From assembly GCA_017431345.1 (NCBI GenBank), contig JAFRLH010000030.1, positions 1 through 64,000 of the forward strand: DNA of 64,000 nucleotides, written 5' to 3'. The DNA is from Lachnospiraceae bacterium (GTDB lineage Bacteria; Bacillota; Clostridia; Lachnospirales; Lachnospiraceae). The position numbers and the translations under genes are program-made. Below the pieces are notes generated by a model. It worked only from the letters and a program-made list of their open reading frames with translations, ran no database searches and was not told the DNA's origin. Of this stretch, positions 34,493 to 42,877 are shown in pieces (position 1 is the stretch's first letter; each line of letters starts with the position of its first letter).

Positions 34493-35743
34493 ATGTATAA
34501 AGATATGCCCGATACGATCGGTCTTGTAAGTTTGTATGATCCGGAGGCCGGCGCGCTGATGAATAAAGAACTGGAGCGTCAGCGCAGGAATATCGAGCTG
34601 ATCGCTTCCGAAAACATCGTATCGCCTGCAGTGCTTGCTGCCATGGGAAGCGTGCTTACCAATAAATATGCCGAAGGATACCCGGGACACAGATACTACG
34701 GCGGCTGCCAGTGCGTGGACGAAGTCGAAACACTGGCGATCGAGCGTGCGAAGAAACTCTTCGGCGCAGAGTATGCCAATGTGCAGCCTCATGCCGGCGC
34801 GCCGGCGAACCTGGCTGTTTACGGCGCCATGCTGAAACCGGGCGATAAGGTCCTGGGCATGAACCTTGCGGAAGGCGGACATCTGACGCACGGATCACCT
34901 GTGAATTTTTCCGGCCAGATCTATGACTTTGTGCCTTACGGCGTGACTGCAGAGGGCTATATTGACTACGATAAGCTGGAGGCACTCGCCAGGAAGGAAC
35001 GTCCCAAAATGATCGTTTCCGGCGCGTCTGCCTATCCCCGCATCATTGATTTTGACCGGATCCGTGAGATCTGCGATATGGTCGGCGCGATCATGATGGT
35101 CGATATGGCGCATATTGCGGGACTGGTCGCAGGGGGAGTGCATCCTTCACCTGTACCGGTCGCCGATATCGTAACATCCACCACCCATAAGACCCTGCGC
35201 GGTCCCAGAGGCGGACTGATCCTGGCTAAGGCAGAATATGCGAAGCAGATCGACAAGGCGATCTTCCCCGGCATGCAGGGCGGCCCGCTGGAGCACATCA
35301 TCGCGGCGAAGGCAGTCTGCTTTGGAGAAGCCCTGAAGCCCGAATTCAAAGCTTATGCAGCCCAGATCGTGAAGAATGCAGCCGCCATGGCGGACGAACT
35401 TCTGAATAACGGTGTCAATCTGGTGTCCGGCGGAACGGACAACCATCTGATGCTCGCAGATCTGCGCAGCAGCGGCATTACCGGGAAAGAGCTGGAGCAC
35501 AGGCTGGATGAAGTGTATATCACCGTGAACAAAAATGCCATTCCGAATGATCCCGAGAAACCGTTCATTACCAGCGGTGTCCGGATCGGTACGCCTGCGA
35601 TAACCACCAGAGGCATGAAGGAAGAAGAGTGCAGGCTCATTGCCCGCCTGATCGCCCGCACCGCGCATGATTTTGAGAACGCTGCGGATGAGATCCGGGA
35701 GGCAGTCATCGATCTCGGCAACAGATTCCCGCTTTACAGGTGA
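34493..35743 (+). CDS. glyA: serine hydroxymethyltransferase
   Basis: A 416-residue PLP enzyme interconverting serine and glycine with transfer of a one-carbon unit to tetrahydrofolate. Key features: [37 protein letters not shown] and the PLP lysine in [14 protein letters not shown]. The ATG at 34493 follows an ACAGGAG site. Two hairpins follow the stop; it is co-transcribed with proS. Confidence 0.96.
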   Translation: MYKDMPDTIGLVSLYDPEAGALMNKELERQRRNIELIASENIVSPAVLAAMGSVLTNKYAEGYPGHRYYGGCQCVDEVETLAIERAKKLFGAEYANVQPHAGAPANLAVYGAMLKPGDKVLGMNLAEGGHLTHGSPVNFSGQIYDFVPYGVTAEGYIDYDKLEALARKERPKMIVSGASAYPRIIDFDRIREICDMVGAIMMVDMAHIAGLVAGGVHPSPVPVADIVTSTTHKTLRGPRGGLILAKAEYAKQIDKAIFPGMQGGPLEHIIAAKAVCFGEALKPEFKAYAAQIVKNAAAMADELLNNGVNLVSGGTDNHLMLADLRSSGITGKELEHRLDEVYITVNKNAIPNDPEKPFITSGVRIGTPAITTRGMKEEECRLIARLIARTAHDFENAADEIREAVIDLGNRFPLYR

Positions 35744-35810
35744 GCAGGAAAATGGCTCCGGATGAGAGATTTCTTCCGGAGTTTGCAAAGATATTTTAAT
35801 CAATCATAAA

Positions 35811-35862
35811 AAATCGCCGTAAAATCCTTAAACTAGCATGATTTTACGGCGATTTAATTTTA
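35811..35862. terminator. strong bidirectional hairpin terminator
   Basis: AAATCGCCGTAAAATC and GATTTTACGGCGATTT arms around a 13-base loop, with A-rich and T-rich flanks. A weaker CTCCGG/CCGGAG hairpin lies just before it (35755-35781). Confidence 0.85.
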
Positions 35863-35948
35863 AAACCTGCAAAAATGTATGATGGGATGTCCTGAAAAAA
35901 AGTGATAAAATTTAAATACACGTCATAAGAGCTGAAAGGGATCCCGTT

Positions 35949-36791
35949 ATGAAGCCATATACCGTAACACGTATGAATGATAATACCTGGCAGATCGCCG
36001 AGGTCTATCATCTTCCGGCCGCGCTTCCCATGTATCTTGTTGTCGGGACGGAGAAAGCGGCGCTGATCGATACGGGAATCGGAATGGAGAATCTTCGTGA
36101 GACGGTGGAAGAGATCACGGATCTGCCGGTCAGCGTGTACAATACCCATGCGCATCTGGATCATGCGGCGGGCAATCACAGATTTGACCGTGCCTATATG
36201 CATTTTTCGGAAGAACAGGCGGCAAGAAATGCGGATGGATTCAACACTGACGCACGCCGGGAATTTGTGGAATTGAAATGCATGTATGATCCCGAACGGG
36301 AAGCGATCCGGGAATTTTCCAGAGACCATATGATGGAATATGATCCCGAATACGACATCTTTTATATAGAAGACGGAGATGAGATCGACCTGGGAGGAAT
36401 CGTCCTGAAGGCGGTCAGCTGTCCGGGACATACGCTGGGAAGCATGGTATATGTTGATGAAAAGAACCGGAATGCTTTCTGTGGGGATTCGCTCAATCCC
36501 AGAAGCAGCATCGGCATGTTCCCCGGAAGCCCCACGGTCTCCACATATGTTAACAGTCTCGAAAGGCTCCTGGAACTGACGCCGGATATCGAAAGATATT
36601 ATGTGGGACATCGTCTGTATTCGTTCTCCAGGGAAGATGTAAAGGACGTGCTTGCCTGTGCCAGGGAGATCACGGAAGGCGCGGAAGGCGAGCCGTATCC
36701 CATGGTGGTCTCAAGACGCGGACCGCTTTGGGGGCGGATCCACTGGTACAACGGAAAACGCATTACGTTCCAGCTTGATAATGTACATTAA
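35949..36791 (+). CDS. MBL-fold metallo-hydrolase
   Basis: A 280-residue metallo-beta-lactamase-fold protein. Zinc-binding motif NTHAHLDHAAGN (HxHxDH), a later SCPGHTLGSMV histidine, FCGDSLN aspartate and YVGHR histidine complete the ligands, as in glyoxalase II-like hydrolases. Likely cytoplasmic; substrate unknown. It precedes the TRAP transporter by 39 bases and may be in the same transcript, so it may act on the imported substrate, but this is only suggested by position. Confidence 0.85.
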   Translation: MKPYTVTRMNDNTWQIAEVYHLPAALPMYLVVGTEKAALIDTGIGMENLRETVEEITDLPVSVYNTHAHLDHAAGNHRFDRAYMHFSEEQAARNADGFNTDARREFVELKCMYDPEREAIREFSRDHMMEYDPEYDIFYIEDGDEIDLGGIVLKAVSCPGHTLGSMVYVDEKNRNAFCGDSLNPRSSIGMFPGSPTVSTYVNSLERLLELTPDIERYYVGHRLYSFSREDVKDVLACAREITEGAEGEPYPMVVSRRGPLWGRIHWYNGKRITFQLDNVH

Positions 36792-36830
36792 CTGCAGCCA
36801 TGCAGTGATTAATAAAAAGGAGAGAAAGTC

Positions 36831-37319
36831 ATGAAAGTTCTGAAATGGCTGGATGATAATCTGGAAGCGGCTTTGCTCGTGCTGCTGCTTGCGCTTATCA
36901 CCTGTATCATGTTCCTGCAGATCGTCCTGACGAATGTATTCCACAATGCACTGAACTGGCCGGATGAATTCTGCCGCGTCTGCTTCGTTTATTCGGGCTT
37001 CCTGTGCTTTGCATACTGCCAGAAAAAGCGCAACGCGATCAAGATCGATGTTCTTGTGAACATGCTTCCCGAAGGCGGAAGAAAAGCAATGAACATCCTC
37101 GGAGAAGTCCTGCTTTTCATCTGCTATCTGTTCCTGTTTTACGAGTCGTTCGAGCTGCTGAAGACCACTGCGGCGAACGGATCAAAGACATCCGCTCTGC
37201 AGATCCCGCTGCAGTATGAGTATTTTGCGCTTACGCTCGGCATGGGCCTTGCGGTGTTCCGTTCGATTCAGACGTTTGTACGGTTCCTGATGGGAAGAAA
37301 GGGGGGCAATAAGGAATGA
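36831..37319 (+). CDS. TRAP transporter small membrane subunit (DctQ family), system 1
   Basis: A 162-residue subunit with four hydrophobic segments. The family signature WPDEFCRVCFVYSGFLCFAY (aromatic/charged pattern of DctQ) is present. With DctM and DctP it forms a sodium-coupled tripartite carrier for dicarboxylates, sugar acids or similar anions. AAAAGGAGAG precedes the ATG; the stop overlaps the DctM start by four bases. Confidence 0.9.
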   Translation: MKVLKWLDDNLEAALLVLLLALITCIMFLQIVLTNVFHNALNWPDEFCRVCFVYSGFLCFAYCQKKRNAIKIDVLVNMLPEGGRKAMNILGEVLLFICYLFLFYESFELLKTTAANGSKTSALQIPLQYEYFALTLGMGLAVFRSIQTFVRFLMGRKGGNKE

Positions 37320-38605
37320 TCGCAGTAGTAGTTCTTGTAATGGTCGTTCTGATCTTCGCCGGCATTCCCATGGCGGTCGGTCTTGGTGCCGCCGCACTGG
37401 CTCCCTGGCTCATGGATCATGCTTTCGCAGGTACGCCTATCGTAGTAATGCGTTCCCTGATCACTTCGTATGACTCCACCACCCTTCTGGCCATCCCGCT
37501 TTTCATGCTTTCCGGCGCTGTTATGGCGAAGGGCGGTATTTCCAAGAAGCTCTTTGATATCTTCGCACTGTTTGTCGGAAAAAGAACAGCCGGTATTCCT
37601 ATGGCAGTTATCATCACCTGCCTGTTCTACGGCGCCATTTCCGGTTCCGGTCCTGCAACGGTTGCCGCTGTTGGCGTTATGTGCATCCCGGTCCTGCTCG
37701 AACTCGGTTATGACAAGATCTTTTCTGTTACACTGGTCGCGGTCGCAGGCTCCCTGGGCGTTATCATCCCGCCCAGTATCCCGATGGTCGCCTACGGTCT
37801 GATGACCGGCGTTTCAATCGGCGCTCTGTTCACCGGCGGCGTGCTGCCCGGCATTCTGATCGCAGTTGCTCTTATGCTCTACGCCTATATTTATTGCAAG
37901 AGGCATGGAGAAGACAAGGAGAAGGTAGCTGCCAATCATGCCAAACTGATGGAAAAAGGTGCTTTCGGCGTACTGAAGGAAGGCTTCTGGGCGCTGCTCT
38001 GCCCCGTGATCATCCTGGGTTCCATCTACGGAGGATTCTGCACCCCTACCGAATCAGCGTGTATCTCTGTCTGGTATGCAGTGCTTGTCTCTCTGTTTAT
38101 CTATAAGACCTGCAAACTGTCCGATATCCCGAAGTATCTGCTGGAAGCCGTCAACAGCTATGCCGGCCTCTGCATGATGCTGGGCGTATCCATGGCATTT
38201 GCAAAGACGCTGACGCTGCTCCAGGCACCGACGATGCTTGCGAATTTCATCTCTGCCAGCATCGGAAACAGGTATGTATTCCTGATCGTTATCGTTATTG
38301 CCATGTTCATTATCGGAATGTTCATCGATGGCGGCCCTGCCGTTACGATCCTTTCCCCGATCCTGCTTCCTGCTGCGGTAGCCCTGGGCGTCGATCCGGT
38401 CCATTTCGGTATCATTCTGATCTGCTGCCTGGCAATCGGACTTGTCACACCGCCTTTCGGCATCAACCTCTTTGTGGGTGCTCCGCTTGTCGAAGAGAAG
38501 CCGATGACCGTAGGAAAGGCTGCCATCCCGTGGATCGCCGTATTCATGGTGGCGCTGCTTATCATCGTATTTGTGCCCGGCCTGTCGCTGTGGCTGTCAA
38601 AATAA
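37316..38605 (+). CDS. TRAP transporter large permease subunit (DctM family), system 1
   Basis: A 429-residue permease with about 12 hydrophobic segments. Family features: FAGIPMAVGLG start, GAISGSGPATVAAVG, PSIPMVAYG and the C-terminal CLAIGLVTPPFGINLFV. It overlaps DctQ by four bases (ATGA). The codon use is ordinary. DctP follows after about 100 bases. Confidence 0.94.
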   Translation: MIAVVVLVMVVLIFAGIPMAVGLGAAALAPWLMDHAFAGTPIVVMRSLITSYDSTTLLAIPLFMLSGAVMAKGGISKKLFDIFALFVGKRTAGIPMAVIITCLFYGAISGSGPATVAAVGVMCIPVLLELGYDKIFSVTLVAVAGSLGVIIPPSIPMVAYGLMTGVSIGALFTGGVLPGILIAVALMLYAYIYCKRHGEDKEKVAANHAKLMEKGAFGVLKEGFWALLCPVIILGSIYGGFCTPTESACISVWYAVLVSLFIYKTCKLSDIPKYLLEAVNSYAGLCMMLGVSMAFAKTLTLLQAPTMLANFISASIGNRYVFLIVIVIAMFIIGMFIDGGPAVTILSPILLPAAVALGVDPVHFGIILICCLAIGLVTPPFGINLFVGAPLVEEKPMTVGKAAIPWIAVFMVALLIIVFVPGLSLWLSK

Positions 38606-38709
38606 CGGATCTCCGTGTTTTGACAGATTGATTTTCAAGTAGGTAATTTCGGCATCATGCCGTTATACAAAATAGTCCATTCGGACAAAAAATCAGGAGG
38701 AAACACATT

Positions 38710-39858
38710 ATGAAAAAGATCGTTGCTCTTATGCTCGCTCTTGCCATGACAGCTTCTCTGGCTGCCTGCGGATCTTCTTCCGCTCCCGCCGAGACCACTG
38801 CTGCCGCTGAAACTGAAGCCGCTGCCGCTGAGACTGAGGCTGCTGCTGAGACTGAGGCTGCTGCCGCTGAGACCGAGGCTGCTGAAGCTGCTGCCGATGA
38901 GACAGCTGCTGCTGACGCCGGTGAGCTTGTTGCCGATGAAGAAGGCATCACCATCAACATCTGCCACGCTTCTGCAGAGGAGACTGTTCTCCATCGTGCC
39001 TGCGTAAAGTATGCGGAACTGCTGAACGAGTACTCTGGCGGCGCAATCACCGCTACCGTATATCCCAACGGCTCCCTGTTCGGCGTTGCTGAGATGAACG
39101 AGGCCATCAAGGATGGTTCCACCCAGGTCATCGCCGGATCTCCCGGTGCAATGCTTTCTACTTCTCTTGGATTCTTTGAACTGCCCAACACCATCAGCTC
39201 CGTAGAGCAGGCCCATGAGGTCATGCAGGACGGACATGAGTTCCGTACCATCCTGAACGGACTGTTTGATGAAGCCGGCGTACGCCTTCAGGCGATCGAG
39301 CCCTGCGATTTCCGTATGCTTACTTCCAACAAGGAAGTGAAGAACTTCTCCGAGATCAACGGCCTCAAGATCCGTGTTATGGATTCCGAGATCCCTATGA
39401 GCTACTGGGCACAGTGGGGCGCACAGCCTACTCCCATTGCATGGCCTGAAGTTTACATGTCCCTGCAGCAGAACAAGGTTGACGCACAGGAGAATCCTTA
39501 TGATTCCATCCTTGGCTCCAACCTTCAGGAAGTACAGAAGTACATCATCGACACCCGTCACGTTATGTTCTACACTGCTTTCATGATGAACAAGGGCTTC
39601 TATGAAGCAAGAACCGACAACATGAAGGCGATCATCGACAAGGCTGCCAATGATGCTGCTGCATTCGCTTATCAGGATGCGCTTGATTCTTCCGCTGCCA
39701 ACCGTCAGAAACTTGAGGATGCCGGCATGACATTCATCGAGTTCACACAGGATGACTGGGATCAGATGCGTGCGAACGCAACAGAAGCGGATGAGAAGAT
39801 CAAAGCCTCTATCGGCGAGGATCTGTTCGGACAGCTGATGGGCGCTCTTGGACTGTAA
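38710..39858 (+). CDS. TRAP transporter substrate-binding lipoprotein (DctP family), system 1
   Basis: A 382-residue lipoprotein: signal peptide and lipobox SLAAC (cysteine about residue 20), then an A/E/T-rich linker of about 40 residues with repeated AETEAAA units, then the DctP domain (from about residue 75; ASAEETVLHRACVKYAELL, NGSLFG, GLKIRVMDSEIPM and the WPEVYMSLQQNKVDAQENP motif that contacts the bound carboxylate). The linker holds the binding domain off the membrane. Substrate is unknown. It ends the first TRAP operon and is followed by a strong terminator. Confidence 0.93.
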   Translation: MKKIVALMLALAMTASLAACGSSSAPAETTAAAETEAAAAETEAAAETEAAAAETEAAEAAADETAAADAGELVADEEGITINICHASAEETVLHRACVKYAELLNEYSGGAITATVYPNGSLFGVAEMNEAIKDGSTQVIAGSPGAMLSTSLGFFELPNTISSVEQAHEVMQDGHEFRTILNGLFDEAGVRLQAIEPCDFRMLTSNKEVKNFSEINGLKIRVMDSEIPMSYWAQWGAQPTPIAWPEVYMSLQQNKVDAQENPYDSILGSNLQEVQKYIIDTRHVMFYTAFMMNKGFYEARTDNMKAIIDKAANDAAAFAYQDALDSSAANRQKLEDAGMTFIEFTQDDWDQMRANATEADEKIKASIGEDLFGQLMGALGL

Positions 39859-39903
39859 TTGAGTCCGCGTTTTCGCTGAAAAAACATTTATAACCAAAGG
39901 AAA

Positions 39904-39941
39904 GAACCGGCCCGGAGTGATATGCTCCGGGCCGGTTTTTG
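39904..39941 (+). terminator. terminator of TRAP operon 1
   Basis: AACCGGCCCGGAG and CTCCGGGCCGGTT arms around a seven-base loop, then TTTTT. It may also serve the convergent AraC gene. Confidence 0.9.
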
Positions 39942-39962
39942 CGTAAACGGTTCTGCAATGAA

Positions 39963-40826
39963 TCAGTGGATGACATCCATCGGGATATCCCGGTTCTTTT
40001 CTCTGTACTCTGAAGGAGAGCAGCCGATCTTTTTGGTGAACATTGCCGTGAAATGAGAGGGGTTATCATACCCTACGGATTCCGCGATGTCCGTAAGGGG
40101 CAGATCACATTTCAGAAGAAGCTCGGAAGCCCAGGTGATCCTTGAAATAATGGCGTAATTGACAGGAGAAACATGATACGCATTATTGAAGATCCTGCTG
40201 ATATGCGACTGGCTGATGGAAAAGTGTCTGGAGAGCGATTCCAGCGTGATGCCGACGCCATGGGTATTCATGATGTACTTCATGATACTGGAAGCCGTTT
40301 CGTGTTCTTCTATGTCGTTGAAGGGAGAAACGTTCATCAGCATAGGCCTTGTGGTCTCGATCAGACTTAAAGCTGCCGCCTGAAACGCTGCGTCCGCCCG
40401 TCCGCCGTTGCCTTGATGGATCGAGAAGAGCGCGTTGAACAGATAACGGACCGTTTCCACGGGATTGTTCGCGGAATGGACAAATCCTTTTTCCGCGAAG
40501 AAGTTCTGAAGGGGCGAGCCATCCTCTTTTTTCAGGAAACGGAGCGTATAGTAATTCGGCGCGGAGGAAGCATCGACCGTGAGCCGGTGATAGAACATGG
40601 GCGGCACAAGGATCACGGAACCGGGACCGAGTGCGCAGAAGCTCTCATCGGATAAAAGATAGCCGTTTCCGGAAAGGATATAGAACAATTCGTAGGAATC
40701 CTGGTGAGTATGATAGGGATAGGACCACTGCGACAGGTTGTCGATATAGGACAGGGTCGTGATCTCGGGGAAAGCGGGATCTTTTATGGGATTGTCTTCA
40801 CTGCTTCTATAATCATAAATCCACAT
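39963..40826 (-). CDS. AraC family transcriptional regulator (cupin sensor)
   Basis: A 287-residue regulator: N-terminal cupin-like ligand domain (SYPYHTHQDSYELFYILSG pattern), and C-terminal double helix-turn-helix (about 185-285; GITLESLSRHFSISQSHISRIF and LPLTDIAESVGYDNPSHFTAMFTKKIGCSPSEYR). Convergent with TRAP operon 1, so it may regulate that system, but it is transcribed with the thioesterase (11 bases downstream of it). Confidence 0.9.
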   Translation of the reverse strand: MWIYDYRSSEDNPIKDPAFPEITTLSYIDNLSQWSYPYHTHQDSYELFYILSGNGYLLSDESFCALGPGSVILVPPMFYHRLTVDASSAPNYYTLRFLKKEDGSPLQNFFAEKGFVHSANNPVETVRYLFNALFSIHQGNGGRADAAFQAAALSLIETTRPMLMNVSPFNDIEEHETASSIMKYIMNTHGVGITLESLSRHFSISQSHISRIFNNAYHVSPVNYAIISRITWASELLLKCDLPLTDIAESVGYDNPSHFTAMFTKKIGCSPSEYREKNRDIPMDVIH

Positions 40827-40837
40827 GGCCTGCTCCT

Positions 40838-41311
40838 TTAAAAGCCTTCCTGTCTGCGCTGTTTTCTCAGTTCACATCGTTTCAGTGCAGATTCATATTC
40901 CAGCTGCTCTGCCTCCGATTCAATGATCAGCTCCGGCACTTCGACCGGGTTTCCGTCAGCATCAATCGCGACCTCTGTCAGATAGGCTCTGTTGATGACA
41001 TGCCTTGTTCCGTCAGGATCCTCTTTATAAGTGTCTACGCGGACTTCCATCGAAGTGCGTCCGGTATAAGTGACGCGGGCGATCAGTACGATCATATCAC
41101 CGGTCATAGCCGGCGCCTTGAACTGCAGATTGTCGATTGCAGCTGTCGTGATATTGGATTCGGAATGTCTCATGGCCGCAATGCCGGCGACCTCATCGAT
41201 CCATTTCATCAGTTCACCCCCAAAGAGGCGTCCGTAGTGATTGACATGGATCGGCCGGATCATATATTGCTGTTCAGTATGAGATTCAGAGGATCTTTTT
41301 TTTATGCGCAT
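40838..41311 (-). CDS. acyl-CoA thioesterase (hotdog fold)
   Basis: A 157-residue hotdog-fold thioesterase of the YciA/Acot type. The catalytic region is VNHYGRLFGGELMKWIDEVAGIAA, followed by FKAPAMTGDMIVLIARVTYTGRTSMEV. It hydrolyses acyl-CoA esters in the cytoplasm; chain length cannot be told. GGAGG lies 10 bases before the ATG. The AraC regulator follows on the same strand. Confidence 0.9.
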   Translation of the reverse strand: MRIKKRSSESHTEQQYMIRPIHVNHYGRLFGGELMKWIDEVAGIAAMRHSESNITTAAIDNLQFKAPAMTGDMIVLIARVTYTGRTSMEVRVDTYKEDPDGTRHVINRAYLTEVAIDADGNPVEVPELIIESEAEQLEYESALKRCELRKQRRQEGF

Positions 41312-41487
41312 AAGATCATTCCTCCGTCGCGATAATACGATTATTATTATAATAATGTAGCATAATCAGGAAGAAAATGCAAACGCCCAGGGCTTCCGGA
41401 GCGTCTTCCGGTGCACGCTTAATGATTTCATAAGAATATCTTCCTGCTTTTTGCTCTTGTCCGTTCCGGCGTATTTTGATAGGGTAT

Positions 41488-41514
41488 AAGTGTACTAATG
41501 AGGATAGTACACTT
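41488..41514. promoter_or_regulatory. perfect operator palindrome for the GntR regulator
   Basis: AAGTGTACTA (41488-41497) and TAGTACACTT (41505-41514): ten-base perfect arms with a seven-base spacer, 40 bases before the regulator's ATG. YtrA-type GntR proteins usually repress their own ABC operon from such a site. Confidence 0.75.
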
Positions 41515-41553
41515 GTCCTGTGAAAAGAACTACGCATGAGAAAGGAGGCGCGG

Positions 41554-41967
41554 ATGTTTCATATAGATGTCATGAGCCGCAGGCCGGTCTATGAACAGCT
41601 TGTGGATGAAGTAGAGCATTATATCCTGCGCGGCGTACTGCTGCCGGATCAGCAGATGCAGTCTGTTCGATCGCTTTCGATGGAACTGGCTGTCAATCCG
41701 AATACAGTGCAGAAAGCATATTCAGAGCTGGACCGCCGCGGAATCGTTTATGCAGTTCCCGGCAGGGGCTGTTTTATCAGCGGCAGCGCGAGAGAAAGGA
41801 TAGGAGAACGGATGAGACAGGGACTTGGGAATTTCACCGAACAGGTTTATGAGCTTGCACTTGCAGGCATAGAAAAGGAAACAGTGATCAGCTGCGTGGA
41901 AGACGCGTTTTCACGGAAAGGAGAAAGCAATGATACAGGCAGAGGGCTTGACGAAAAAATTCAATGA
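41554..41967 (+). CDS. GntR family regulator (YtrA subfamily)
   Basis: A 137-residue short GntR protein. Winged helix (about 5-75): RRPVYEQLVDEVEHYILRGVLLPDQQMQSVR and VNPNTVQKAYSELDRRGIVY. The C-terminal part is only about 60 residues, as in YtrA regulators without a large effector domain. The ATG at 41554 has AAAGGAGG 6-7 bases upstream; the ATG at 41536 would put that site inside the gene. Its end overlaps the ABC ATPase gene by 38 bases in another frame. The palindrome just upstream is the likely operator. Confidence 0.88.
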   Translation: MFHIDVMSRRPVYEQLVDEVEHYILRGVLLPDQQMQSVRSLSMELAVNPNTVQKAYSELDRRGIVYAVPGRGCFISGSARERIGERMRQGLGNFTEQVYELALAGIEKETVISCVEDAFSRKGESNDTGRGLDEKIQ

Positions 41968-42877
41968 TTTTACTGCTCTTGACGCGATCCATTGCCGGAT
42001 CCCGGAAGGATGCATTTACGGAATGGTGGGTTCAAACGGGGCCGGGAAGTCCACCTTCCTGCGACTGGTGACGGGTATATACAGACCTGATGCGGGATCG
42101 GTCATGATTGACGGAGAGCCGGTCTATGAAAACCCGCATATCAAGGAACAGATCGCCTTCGTGCCCGACGAACTGTACTTTATGAACGGCGTATCGATGA
42201 ACCGGATGGCGGATCTTTACCGGGCCGTTTATCCCGCCTTCGACAATGCGAGATATGAGTATCTGACAAAGACTTTTGAACTGCCGGCAGGGCGGTCCGT
42301 AAACAGCTTTTCAAAGGGAATGAAACGGCAGGCTGCCATTATTCTGGCGCTATCCACCCGCCCGAAATATATGTTCTTTGATGAAACGTTTGACGGACTG
42401 GATCCGGTCATGAGGAACCTGGTAAAGACGCTGATCGTCAAGGATGTATTGGAGAATAAAGCGACGGCAATTATTACGTCGCATTCTCTGCGGGAACTTG
42501 AGGATACCTGCGACCAGCTTGCGCTGCTCCATAAAGGCGGCGTGGTCCTGGAAAGCGATGTGCTGAATCTGAAAACGTCGCTGTTCAAGCTTCAGGCAGC
42601 TTATTCCGGACAGTACGGCCAGGAGAGATTTGCAGGGCTGGATATTCTTCATTACGCAAAACGCGGATCGGTCGTGACGATGATCGTGAAGGGAGACCGG
42701 GAGGAGACGATCAACCGGCTGAAAGCTTCCAATCCGCTCCTGCTTGACGTGCTTCCGCTGACGCTCGAGGAAGTGTTTACCTACGAACTCGAGGCGCTCG
42801 GCTATCATTTTGATGTGAACGGCTATGATTTTATAACGGAAGGAGGGGATGAGCGTGAAAAAGACATGGTTCGATAA
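41930..42877 (+). CDS. ABC transporter ATP-binding protein
   Basis: A 315-residue ABC ATPase. Walker A GSNGAGKST, signature-equivalent SFSKGMKRQ (degenerate LSGGQ, as is common in YtrB-like proteins), Walker B FDETFDGLD and the H-loop ITSHS. It pairs with the membrane protein encoded next, whose start overlaps. The co-transcribed GntR regulator suggests induction by a peptide antibiotic or other cell-envelope stress, as in the ytr operon; the substrate is inferred only. Confidence 0.9.
   Translation: MIQAEGLTKKFNDFTALDAIHCRIPEGCIYGMVGSNGAGKSTFLRLVTGIYRPDAGSVMIDGEPVYENPHIKEQIAFVPDELYFMNGVSMNRMADLYRAVYPAFDNARYEYLTKTFELPAGRSVNSFSKGMKRQAAIILALSTRPKYMFFDETFDGLDPVMRNLVKTLIVKDVLENKATAIITSHSLRELEDTCDQLALLHKGGVVLESDVLNLKTSLFKLQAAYSGQYGQERFAGLDILHYAKRGSVVTMIVKGDREETINRLKASNPLLLDVLPLTLEEVFTYELEALGYHFDVNGYDFITEGGDEREKDMVR

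Noticed and set aside
38635-39897. 420-residue reverse-strand open frame over DctP1
   Set aside because: Its Ser/Gly-rich end is the complement of the AETEAA linker; shadow frame.
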